From Gammaproteobacteria bacterium (GTDB lineage: Bacteria; Pseudomonadota; Gammaproteobacteria; Natronospirales; REEB76), in contig DAHVFI010000015.1 of NCBI GenBank assembly GCA_027317045.1, positions 1 to 6,880 on the forward strand: a DNA stretch of 6,880 nucleotides, in the 5' to 3' direction. The translations under genes were made by a program, and so were the position numbers. Below the pieces are notes generated by a model, which was not told the DNA's origin, did not search any database, and worked only from the letters and a program-made list of their open reading frames with translations. Of the stretch, positions 1-5,724 are shown piece after piece; positions within the stretch are counted from its first letter, which is position 1; every line of letters begins with the position of its first letter.

Positions 1-64
1 GGATGGGCCAGTGCGTACCATGCGGGATGTAGTAATGGTTAGCGGCGTGTGCCTGTGCTGACAT
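1..64 (-). CDS. coxC: Cytochrome c oxidase subunit III, N-terminal fragment (cut by window edge)
   Basis: Only the first 21 codons are inside the window. They read MSAQAHAANHYYIPHGTHWP followed by Ile. The stretch YYIPHGTHWPI is the usual start of proteobacterial oxidase subunit III, where a Tyr-Tyr-(Val/Ile)-Pro-His-x-(Ser/Thr)-His-Trp-Pro-Ile motif precedes the first membrane helix. The ATG at 64 is preceded by a good Shine-Dalgarno sequence (GGGAG, complement of 71-75) with a 6-base spacer, which fixes the start. Subunit III is a multi-helix integral membrane protein that stabilises the catalytic subunit and the D-channel entrance. It is the last structural gene of the cox operon seen here, downstream of coxB and coxA. 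The rest of the gene lies beyond base 1 and cannot be assessed. Confidence 0.85.
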   Translation of the reverse strand, partial: MSAQAHAANHYYIPHGTHWPI

Positions 65-98
65 TTTTATCTCCCGTTGCCTCGTATCAACACCGTTT

Positions 99-230
99 TC
101 AGAGCGGTGCGTTGTTTGCTCTCAATCTGTCTGCATTCGGATGCCAGTTCACCGGCAATTCAGTACCGGGTAGCAGCAGCCTGACGGCTAACTTGCGACT
201 GTGGAAGTGGGGTTTTTGCGGCGCGCTCAC
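99..230 (-). pseudogene. ctaG: Probable truncated remnant of ctaG (Cox11-type CuB assembly factor)
   Basis: A 43-codon reading frame starts at a GTG (230-228) that overlaps the stop of the small membrane protein gene by 4 bases (GTGA). Its first 20 residues read MSAPQKPHFHSRKLAVRLLL. This resembles the N-terminus of CtaG/Cox11, where a short polar stretch with Arg-Lys-Leu-Ala precedes the single membrane helix. After codon 20 the frame continues with a hydrophilic stretch (PGTELPVNWHP and on) and stops at 99. The helix, the Cys-containing copper site and the periplasmic domain are all missing. CtaG is normally about 180 to 200 residues and commonly sits exactly here, between coxA and coxC. 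I read this as an internal deletion of most of ctaG, real or an assembly artefact. The similarity rests on a short stretch, so a chance short ORF remains possible. No Shine-Dalgarno is evident, so translation would depend on coupling. Confidence 0.5.
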
Positions 231-376
231 GAATGATGTGTCCAGCGCATGAACACAAAAAATCCCACATAGAAGCCCAAGGCTACCAACGCGGCGACAA
301 TGGCGGTACGCACAGCGCGCCGCTGGCGTCGCTCCAGCGGATCCCATTCAGGTTTGTTCATGAGCGCCGATTGCAC
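227..376 (-). CDS. Small single-helix membrane protein between coxA and coxC (putative oxidase small assembly protein)
   Basis: A 49-codon frame from GTG at 376 (44 codons if the in-frame ATG at 361 is used) ends with TGA at 229-227. From the ATG it begins MNKPEWDPLERRQRRAVR, then one hydrophobic helix of about 20 residues (TAIVAALVALGFYVGFFVF), then a short tail MRWTHHS. The basic N-terminal segment before the helix predicts N-in topology with a short periplasmic tail ending in two His. I prefer the GTG because GAGGGA (385-390) lies 8 bases upstream; the ATG has no clear Shine-Dalgarno. The layout, with basic residues and then a helix ending Gly-Phe-x-x-Gly-Phe, resembles the tiny proteins often found between coxA and ctaG in proteobacteria, some annotated as cytochrome oxidase small assembly protein. 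Gene order supports a role with the oxidase. The function is inferred, not shown. Confidence 0.65.
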   Translation of the reverse strand: MQSALMNKPEWDPLERRQRRAVRTAIVAALVALGFYVGFFVFMRWTHHS

Positions 377-384
377 CTGCGATG

Positions 385-390
385 TCCCTC
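385..390 (-). promoter_or_regulatory. Shine-Dalgarno GAGGGA that decides the start of the small membrane protein
   Basis: On the minus strand the coxA stop reads TGAGGGA, so the purine-rich GAGGGA overlaps the coxA stop codon. It lies 8 bases before the GTG at 376 but 23 bases before the ATG at 361. This favours the GTG start and suggests translational coupling to coxA. Confidence 0.45.
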
Positions 391-1993
391 AGTCATTTTG
401 GTAAGGATGTGCCCAGATGAGGTTGGCCGCCGGTGGTTCCGTGAAGCTGTGATACGGCGGCGGCGAGGGCAGCGTCCATTCAAGTCCCAGGGCGCCCTCC
501 CAAACTTTGGCTTCGGCCTTTTTGCCGCCGCGCACACACAAGATGATGCAGGCGACGAATAGGAGTTGCGAGACGCCGAACACGAAGCCGCCGATGGAAA
601 CGACCTGGTTCAGGTCCGTGAATTGCACCGGATAGTCTGGAAGGCGGCGGTTCATGCCGGCCAGTCCGAGAAAATGCATGGGGAAATACAGCACGTTTAT
701 CGAGATGACCGACAGCCAGAAATGCCATTTCGCCAGGGTCTCGTTGTACATGTGTCCGGTCCATTTAGGCAGCCAGTAATACACCGCGCCCATAATGGCA
801 AAGGCGGAGCCGGTTACCAGCACATAATGGAAATGCGCAACCACAAAGTAGGTGTCATGGTACTGCCAGTCGGCCGGTACCAGCGCCAGCATCACGCCGG
901 AGAAACCGCCGATGGTGAACAGAAACACGAAGGCGATGGCGAACAGCATGGGCGTCTCGAAGGAGAGCGCCCCGCGCCACATGGTGGCCACCCAGTTGAA
1001 CACCTTCACGCCCGTGGGCACCGCAATCAGCATGGTGGTGAACATGAAGAACAAATCCGCCGCCAAGGGCATGCCCACCGTGAACATGTGGTGCGCCCAT
1101 ACGATAAACGACAGGAAGGCGATGGAGGCGACGGCATACACCATGGAGGTATAGCCGAACAGCGGCTTGCGGGAGAACGTCGGAATGATCTCCGAAATGA
1201 TGCCGAAGGCCGGCAAAACCATGATGTAGACCTCGGGGTGCCCGAAGAACCAGAACACGTGTTGAAAGAGCAACGGATCGCCGCCGCCGGCGGCGTTGAA
1301 GAAACTGGTGCCGAAGTACTTATCCATGAGTTCCATGGTCACCGCGCCCGCCAACACCGGCATCACGGCGATAAGCAAGTAAGCGGTGATCAACCAGCAC
1401 CACACGAACAGCGGCATCTTCATGAGTGTCATGCCCGGCGCACGCAGGTTCAGGATGGTGGCAATGATGTTGATGGCACCCATTACCGATGAGATGCCCA
1501 TCAGGTGGATGGCAAAGATGGTGAACGGGAAGGCCGTGCCGGTCTGCAGCATCAGTGGTGCATACATGGTCCAGCCGCTTGCAGGAGCGCCTCCCGGCAT
1601 GAACAGGGTGGACAGCAATAGGATGAAGGCAAACGGCAGAATCCAGAAACTCCAATTGTTCATACGTGGCAGCGCCATGTCAGGCGCGCCCACCATCATT
1701 GGAATCATCCAGTTCGCCAGTCCCACGAAGGCCGGCATAATGGCGCCGAAAATCATCACCAGCCCGTGCAGCGTGGCCATCTCGTTGAAAAACAGCGGAT
1801 CCATCAACTGCATGCCGGGCTTGAACAGCTCGGCGCGGATCAGCATGGCGAAAGCACCGCCCACGAAGAACATCAGCAGGCTGAAACACAGGTACAGCGT
1901 GCCGATATCTTTGTGATTGGTGGTGGTAATCCAGCGCCAAATACCGTTCGGATGTTCCGCGTGGTGTGCGTGTGCGACGGCGGTGTTGTGCAT
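389..1993 (-). CDS. coxA: Cytochrome c oxidase subunit I (caa3/aa3-type, A-family haem-copper oxidase)
   Basis: This is the 534-residue catalytic subunit, which reduces O2 to water and pumps protons; it has about 12 membrane helices. Haem a ligands are H76 (TLHGLVMIFG) and H389. The haem a3 ligand is H387 (HDTYFVVAHFHY). CuB ligands are H252, H301 and H302, with Y256 of GHPEVY as the cross-linked Tyr. E254 and D105 with N94 and N112/N113 mark the D-channel of A-type enzymes, and K330 in PTGVKVF marks the K-channel. H379-D380 provide the Mg ligands, and R449-R450 are the haem propionate arginines. The N-terminus is His-rich (five His in the first 14 residues). I chose ATG 1993 because AGAGGA (2001-2006) is 7 bases upstream; ATG 1999 is too close to it. 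The frame stays open to 2260, but that part overlaps coxB and is not oxidase-like. It begins 20 bases after the coxB stop. Confidence 0.98.
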   Translation of the reverse strand: MHNTAVAHAHHAEHPNGIWRWITTTNHKDIGTLYLCFSLLMFFVGGAFAMLIRAELFKPGMQLMDPLFFNEMATLHGLVMIFGAIMPAFVGLANWMIPMMVGAPDMALPRMNNWSFWILPFAFILLLSTLFMPGGAPASGWTMYAPLMLQTGTAFPFTIFAIHLMGISSVMGAINIIATILNLRAPGMTLMKMPLFVWCWLITAYLLIAVMPVLAGAVTMELMDKYFGTSFFNAAGGGDPLLFQHVFWFFGHPEVYIMVLPAFGIISEIIPTFSRKPLFGYTSMVYAVASIAFLSFIVWAHHMFTVGMPLAADLFFMFTTMLIAVPTGVKVFNWVATMWRGALSFETPMLFAIAFVFLFTIGGFSGVMLALVPADWQYHDTYFVVAHFHYVLVTGSAFAIMGAVYYWLPKWTGHMYNETLAKWHFWLSVISINVLYFPMHFLGLAGMNRRLPDYPVQFTDLNQVVSIGGFVFGVSQLLFVACIILCVRGGKKAEAKVWEGALGLEWTLPSPPPYHSFTEPPAANLIWAHPYQND

Positions 1994-2000
1994 AGTCATT

Positions 2001-2006
2001 TCCTCT
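2001..2006 (-). promoter_or_regulatory. Shine-Dalgarno AGAGGA of coxA
   Basis: The minus strand reads GAAGAGGAAATGACTATG. The AGAGGA is separated by one base from the ATG at 1999 and by 7 bases from the ATG at 1993. Only the second spacing is normal, so translation most likely starts at 1993. Confidence 0.6.
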
Positions 2007-2013
2007 TCACGGC

Positions 2014-3330
2014 TCAGCGGGCGGCCTTGATCTGGGCGGGCTGCACCAAGTCGCCTTGATGGTTGCCGAAAGAATTGCGCTCGTAGGTGATCACGGCAGC
2101 GAGATCGGCGTCGTCCAGGATATTGCCCCAGGCAGGCATGATGCCTTTGCCATGGAGCACCAGACTGATATGCGCGGCCAATGGTCCATTGGGGATCGGA
2201 CCAGCGGCGATGGCCGGCACGGCCATGGCCGGATTGCCCTTGCCGTCCGCCATGTGGCAAGCGGCGCAGTTGGCGTCGAACACTTGCTTACCGCGAACCA
2301 TGGCGACTGCCATGGTCCAAGATTTCCCCGCAACTACAGGCTTTCCCGCAGGTTTTACCTCGGCCGCAGCACTCCCAGGTGTAGGCGACGGCGCCGCAGC
2401 CGGCGTTGCCGTCGCGGTAGCTTGAGTCGGGGCGGGAGTGGGCGCATTGAAGTTGAGTTCAGCCGGCGCATATACCACCGGGCTGCCGTTCTGTTCCGGC
2501 TGCAGGGTAGCGGGATTGATAAAGGCACCGTGGCTGGTCTGCATGGCCGCCACCCATTTTTGGTAATCGCTCCAGCTTTCCGCCACCACCACGATGGGCA
2601 TGAAGGCATGCCCCCGGCCGCACAGTTGAGAGCATGAACCCCGGTAGGTACCGGGTTTGTCCACCTTGATCCAGGCCTGATTCACGAATCCGGGTATGGC
2701 GTCCACCTTGACGGCAAAATCCTCGACCCACCAGGAATGAATCACATCGTTGGCGGTAATCAGCAGGCGGATCTTTTTGCCGGTGGGCACCACCATGGGA
2801 TGATCCACGTCGCGCAGATAATGGGGCACGCTAATGGGGTTGATGCCGGAATCGAGTTGTGACGCGGCATTGCTGTCGGTGGCCAGCGTACTGAAATAAC
2901 TGAAGCCGTTCTGCAGATAATCGTACTGCCACTTCCATTGGTAGCCTTCGATCTTGATGCTCATATCCGGATCGCTGGTATTGGTCATGTCCACCAGTAC
3001 CTTGGAGGCGGGAATGGCGAGCGCGATCAGAATGATGAAGGGGATGATGGTCCAGATAACCTCGATAGCGGTGTTCTCGTGAAATTGTGCCGGTTGATAA
3101 CCCGCAGCTTTGCGATGCCAGATGATGGAAATGAGCATCAGGCCGAACACCACGATGCCGATGCCCACGCACACCCAGAAGACATACATGTGCAGATCGT
3201 AGACATCATGGCTCATGGGCGTTACGCCCACCGGCATGTTGAGATCGATGGCGAAAGCCGATCCGGAAATAAGCGCCAGTGATGAGGCAATCACCCCGCG
3301 CAAGGCTTTCTTGAAATTCTTTTGAAGCAT
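2014..3330 (-). CDS. coxB: Cytochrome c oxidase subunit II fused to a C-terminal cytochrome c domain (caa3-type)
   Basis: This 438-residue protein is the electron entry subunit. Residues 1-27 look like a signal peptide (cleavage after SAFA-F-A). Two membrane helices lie at about 48-71 and 91-109, followed by the periplasmic CuA domain. CuA ligands are H198 (in VIHSWWVEDF), C233, C237, H241 and M244 (CSQLCGRGHAFM). The residue between the cysteines is Q235, where Glu is usual. A Pro/Ala/Thr-rich linker (about 296-335) leads to a class I cytochrome c domain with haem motif C355-A-A-C358-H359 and probable axial M398 (GIMPAW), ending YERNSFGNHQGD. The tethered haem c feeds CuA, the defining feature of caa3 oxidases. 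AGGAG (3341-3345) lies 10 bases before ATG 3330. The gene is 43 bases downstream of the DUF2244 gene and 20 bases upstream of coxA, so it is almost certainly co-transcribed with both. Confidence 0.97.
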   Translation of the reverse strand: MLQKNFKKALRGVIASSLALISGSAFAIDLNMPVGVTPMSHDVYDLHMYVFWVCVGIGIVVFGLMLISIIWHRKAAGYQPAQFHENTAIEVIWTIIPFIILIALAIPASKVLVDMTNTSDPDMSIKIEGYQWKWQYDYLQNGFSYFSTLATDSNAASQLDSGINPISVPHYLRDVDHPMVVPTGKKIRLLITANDVIHSWWVEDFAVKVDAIPGFVNQAWIKVDKPGTYRGSCSQLCGRGHAFMPIVVVAESWSDYQKWVAAMQTSHGAFINPATLQPEQNGSPVVYAPAELNFNAPTPAPTQATATATPAAAPSPTPGSAAAEVKPAGKPVVAGKSWTMAVAMVRGKQVFDANCAACHMADGKGNPAMAVPAIAAGPIPNGPLAAHISLVLHGKGIMPAWGNILDDADLAAVITYERNSFGNHQGDLVQPAQIKAAR

Positions 3331-3373
3331 GCGTTTGTGTCTCCTGCTGGAATCTTAATGCTCTGCGGAAGCC

Positions 3374-3865
3374 TCAGTTGAATCCAGTTTTCCCCAAGGG
3401 CCCGATTAGTTGCGCGAGCCGTTGTTCGAGCGTTGCGCGCTCCGCTCCCGTCAGGCACCGACCGACTTCGCACTCCTCGCCGTGGGAGCGGATATACAAC
3501 CGCCACGGATGCAGTCGCGCACAGGGCTCGTGCACTACCAACTGCGCCCAATAACGGCTGAACTCCCGGTGCTCCAAGTGATGGCCATCGCCCTTGTCTA
3601 CAAACACCTGGCTGCTGCTCACGGTAATGACCTCCCCATAACGCCCTTGCCGCCAGCACAGATGCAGACACAGGCCCAGCAGCAGCATTTCCAAGATGGC
3701 ATACGCCAGCACCGGCCAGAATCCATTCAGTGTGAACCAGATACCCGGGGTCAGGGTGGCGGCGGCGATGCTGGCATAAAAAAGCCACCATCCCGTAACA
3801 CTGAGTGACCGGTTGGGCACGATCACTATGCAATGCATGGCGGTATCAGGGTTGACTGCCAGCAT
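3374..3865 (-). CDS. DUF2244 family integral membrane protein
   Basis: The protein has 163 residues, close to the usual size of DUF2244 proteins. After a short N-terminus (CIVIVPNRSLS, the family's typical Asn-(Arg/Cys)-Ser-Leu-Ser start) come two membrane helices at about 25-47 and 49-71, separated by a short turn. A cytosolic or surface domain follows, carrying family hallmarks EFSRYWAQLV (101-110) and RLYIRSHGEECEVGRCL (122-138). The function is unknown. Members are frequently the first gene of cox operons in Proteobacteria, as here, so a role in oxidase biogenesis is a reasonable guess only. The start at ATG 3865 is chosen because GAGGTG (3875-3880) sits 9 bases upstream. ATG 3838 lacks a site, and the in-frame extension to 4048 encodes a polar, non-family stretch. 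Confidence 0.85.
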   Translation of the reverse strand: MLAVNPDTAMHCIVIVPNRSLSVTGWWLFYASIAAATLTPGIWFTLNGFWPVLAYAILEMLLLGLCLHLCWRQGRYGEVITVSSSQVFVDKGDGHHLEHREFSRYWAQLVVHEPCARLHPWRLYIRSHGEECEVGRCLTGAERATLEQRLAQLIGPLGKTGFN

Positions 3866-3874
3866 GCTCGTACC

Positions 3875-3880
3875 CACCTC
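3875..3880 (-). promoter_or_regulatory. Shine-Dalgarno GAGGTG of the DUF2244 gene
   Basis: GAGGTG lies 9 bases before the ATG at 3865. Neither the upstream ATGs at 4048/4045 nor the downstream ATG at 3838 has a comparable site, so it decides the start. Confidence 0.5.
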
Positions 3881-3933
3881 GCGTCCGCCTGCGCACCACC
3901 CTTTCTCCGAGCGCGGGCGTTTATTGCTTAAAC

Positions 3934-3949
3934 ACCCGGTTAGCCGGGT
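3934..3949 (-). other. GC-rich stem-loop in the bio-cox intergenic region
   Basis: A perfect 6-base-pair inverted repeat (ACCCGG / CCGGGT) has a 4-base loop, CTAA on the minus strand. On the minus strand it is followed by GTTTAAGC, which holds only three consecutive T, so it is a poor intrinsic terminator. It lies 68 bases upstream of the DUF2244 start codon. It could be a weak terminator of bio transcription or a leader hairpin of the cox mRNA. The sequence does not decide between these. Confidence 0.35.
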
Positions 3950-3974
3950 TGAAACCACCGAAAACTGGCGGAGT

Positions 3975-4003
3975 ATGCTACTGCAAGGTCCTATAGCGCG
4001 CAA
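3975..4003 (-). promoter_or_regulatory. Candidate sigma70-like promoter for the cox operon
   Basis: On the minus strand TTGCGC (4003-3998) and TAGCAT (3980-3975) are separated by exactly 17 bases. They match the -35 and -10 consensus at 3 of 6 and 4 of 6 positions. A start near 3968 would give a leader of roughly 100 bases containing the stem-loop at 3934-3949. The match is weak and chosen by eye; position in the only long intergenic gap is the main support. Confidence 0.25.
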
Positions 4004-4041
4004 CGGAGTCTGCGCATTTCGTGGGCAAATCATCGGCGTGC

Positions 4042-4053
4042 GCATCATGATGC
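4042..4053. promoter_or_regulatory. Perfect 12-base palindrome GCATCATGATGC, possible operator
   Basis: GCATCATGATGC is its own reverse complement, with no spacer. It lies in the gap between bioD and the DUF2244 gene, about 40 bases upstream of the candidate -35 at 4003. Its position and symmetry would suit a dimeric regulator. I do not recognise it as a known BirA, BioR, FNR or other operator, and 12-base palindromes also occur by chance. Confidence 0.25.
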
Positions 4054-4125
4054 ATTTGATTGGCAGTAGCAGCGTCTAAACAAAACTATAAGCAGCACTG
4101 TCGGTTTATGCCCTCCATCCGACTG

Positions 4126-4827
4126 CTATTGCGTGTGGCGATCGATCAAGAGATTGATGATCTTCGTCCCATCAAGACGATCCGCCAGACTCTCCCTCGC
4201 AAGTCCAGGTTGCCAGGAAATATCTCCCAACAGCGGCGCGTGGATGGCACGCCGCAAGGCGGCGAGATTCCCGGAGCGGCGCTCAAAACCCGGGTCTATT
4301 CCGTTCGCCACCCAGCCAGCGAGTGTCAGACCGTCCTCACGGATGGCATGGGCGCTGAGCAGCGCGTGGTTGAGGCAACCCAGGCGCAGCCCCACCACCA
4401 GAATCACCGGCAAGGCCAGTGCGCGGGCGAGGTCTGGTACACCAAAGCCATCAGCCAGCGGCACCTGCCAGCCCCCCACGCCTTCCACCACGACCACGTC
4501 GGCGCCGATACACAGCCGGTGAAAAGCGGCGAGAATCCGCGACAATTCAATATTCACGCCGGCTTCAGCGGCGGCCAACTGCGGCGAGATGGGTGGAGCG
4601 AAAGCATAAGGGTTCACCTGTTCATAAGGGCGTGGCGCCGTCGAGGCGGCTTGCAGCGCCAGGGCATCCTGGTTGCGCAGGCCTTCGGCGGTGTGCACCG
4701 CACCGCTGGCCACCGGCTTCATGCCAACAGCCCGCAAACCAGCGCCGGCGAAAATCCGCAATAAGCCTGCGGCCACACAGGTCTTGCCCACGCCGGTGTC
4801 GGTGCCGGTGACGAAAGCGCCGCGCAT
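4126..4827 (-). CDS. bioD: Dethiobiotin synthetase
   Basis: This 233-residue cytosolic P-loop enzyme carries out the penultimate biotin step: ATP- and CO2-dependent ureido ring closure of 7,8-diaminopelargonic acid to dethiobiotin. The Walker A loop GTDTGVGKT is at 8-16, with K15 and T16. The substrate-site segment GMKPVASG (35-42) has K37, equivalent to the catalytic Lys of the E. coli enzyme. VEGVGGW (114-120) carries the Mg-binding Glu, E115. Family motifs PISPQLAA (79-86), GCLNHALLSA (150-159) and GWVAN (171-175) are present. Length is typical (about 220 to 240). The ATG at 4827 follows the bioC TGA directly, with no intervening base, and has only a weak upstream site, so it is probably translated by coupling. 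It is the last bio gene in the cluster; 260 bases without a gene follow. Confidence 0.97.
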   Translation of the reverse strand: MRGAFVTGTDTGVGKTCVAAGLLRIFAGAGLRAVGMKPVASGAVHTAEGLRNQDALALQAASTAPRPYEQVNPYAFAPPISPQLAAAEAGVNIELSRILAAFHRLCIGADVVVVEGVGGWQVPLADGFGVPDLARALALPVILVVGLRLGCLNHALLSAHAIREDGLTLAGWVANGIDPGFERRSGNLAALRRAIHAPLLGDISWQPGLARESLADRLDGTKIINLLIDRHTQ

Positions 4828-5724
4828 TCAGTTCACGCCTAGAGTCTGCAGGTTCCCGCCCATGGCGGTTTGCGTTTCCCCGGCAGTCAGCAGATCGGCG
4901 GGTATATAAGCAGGTGTCCAGGCAGTGCCATAGATCACCTCGTAAGTGGCCGGCACACGCCCATCGCGGTGGAAACGCCCGTAAGCCTGCGTCAGTTTGC
5001 GCAGGCGCCCGCGTCCACCGAGTCCGCGGCTACGGCCGCCGGTGACATTGTGGGCACCGATGCTTTTTAGATCATGCATCAATGCCTGTACATCTTCATA
5101 GGTGAGCGTTATATGCTCCATATCCATGACCGGTTCCACAAAGCCGGCGCGTAGCAGTGTGTCGCCGATATCGTGCATGTCAATGAAGCGATTCACGTGA
5201 TTGAAGCTATCCACTGCCCGCCAGGCGCTGCGTAATTCCTTCAGGGTATCCGGACCAAAGGTGCTGAACAACAGCAACCCATGCGTGCGCATCACGCGCC
5301 GCAGTTCCCTGAAGACCTGATCCAGGTCGTCGCACCATTGCAGCATCAGATTGCTGTAGACGAGATCGAAGCAGGTGGCCGCAAACGGTAGCTGCAGGGC
5401 GTCCGCGCACACCAAGGGCCTGCGCCTGAACCAGTCCCGAGCGCGGCGAGTGGCGGCGAGCATGCTCATGGCCAGATCCACGCCCAGCACCTGCGCCCGC
5501 GGATAACGCTTGGACAATGTCACCAGCTGGCGGCCGGGGCCGCAGCCGATATCCAGGATGCGCGCGGGTTGCAGCGTGGTGAGTCCCAACCGTTCCAGCA
5601 GGCGCGCGCCTATTTCGCGTTGTAAAACCGCGGACGCATCGTAGCCGCGGGCCGCACCCTCGAAGGCGGCTCGTAACTGACGCCTATCCAGCGAGAATTC
5701 ATCTCGATCGCGGCCTTCACTCAC
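4828..5724 (-). CDS. bioC: Malonyl-[ACP] O-methyltransferase
   Basis: This 298-residue SAM-dependent class I methyltransferase methylates the free carboxyl of malonyl-ACP, so that the fatty acid synthase will elongate it to pimeloyl-ACP methyl ester. The N-terminal FSLDRRQLRAAFEGAARGYD (10-29) is the typical BioC lead-in. SAM motif I is LDIGCGPG (57-64), the acidic residue after strand 2 is D83, CADAL is at 106-110, and SNLMLQW (124-130) follows. FSTFGPDTLKELR (153-165) is strongly BioC-like. A C-terminal YEVIYGTAW (261-269) is also typical of longer gammaproteobacterial BioC. The start is GTG at 5724, supported by GGGAA (5731-5735) with a 6-base spacer; the gene overlaps the bioH end by 8 bases. 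No closer ATG would keep the lead-in motif. The stop abuts the bioD ATG. Confidence 0.96.
   Translation of the reverse strand: MSEGRDRDEFSLDRRQLRAAFEGAARGYDASAVLQREIGARLLERLGLTTLQPARILDIGCGPGRQLVTLSKRYPRAQVLGVDLAMSMLAATRRARDWFRRRPLVCADALQLPFAATCFDLVYSNLMLQWCDDLDQVFRELRRVMRTHGLLLFSTFGPDTLKELRSAWRAVDSFNHVNRFIDMHDIGDTLLRAGFVEPVMDMEHITLTYEDVQALMHDLKSIGAHNVTGGRSRGLGGRGRLRKLTQAYGRFHRDGRVPATYEVIYGTAWTPAYIPADLLTAGETQTAMGGNLQTLGVN

Noticed and set aside
92..110. Possible hairpin (CACCG / CGGTG) upstream of coxC
   Set aside because: The stem is only 5 base pairs with a 9-base loop and no T-tract follows, so it cannot be told from chance.
566..1492. A 308-codon open frame on the plus strand
   Set aside because: It lies entirely antisense to coxA, whose helices and metal ligands are unmistakable. 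Its product is a low-complexity His/Gln/Arg/Glu-rich sequence, as expected from the complement of hydrophobic codons.
1994..2260. In-frame N-terminal extension of coxA
   Set aside because: It overlaps the coxB cytochrome c domain, is Arg-rich and unlike any oxidase, while a proper Shine-Dalgarno supports the start at 1993.
2056..2637. A 193-codon open frame on the plus strand
   Set aside because: It is antisense to the 3' half of coxB, compositionally biased and without recognisable domains or a credible ribosome site.
3866..4048. In-frame extension of the DUF2244 gene up to ATG 4048
   Set aside because: There is no ribosome site before 4048, the extra residues are not family-like, and GAGGTG supports 3865.
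3813..4079. An 88-codon plus-strand frame in the bio-cox gap
   Set aside because: It overlaps the start of the DUF2244 gene, lacks a ribosome site and shows no domain-like pattern.
4099..4123. Inverted repeat GTCGG / CCGAC just after bioD as a terminator
   Set aside because: The stem has 5 base pairs and a 14-base loop, and the T-rich stretch comes too late, so it is not a convincing intrinsic terminator.
4060..4764. A 234-codon open frame on the plus strand
   Set aside because: It is the complement of bioD, which has complete P-loop and family motifs. The plus-strand product resembles no family I know.
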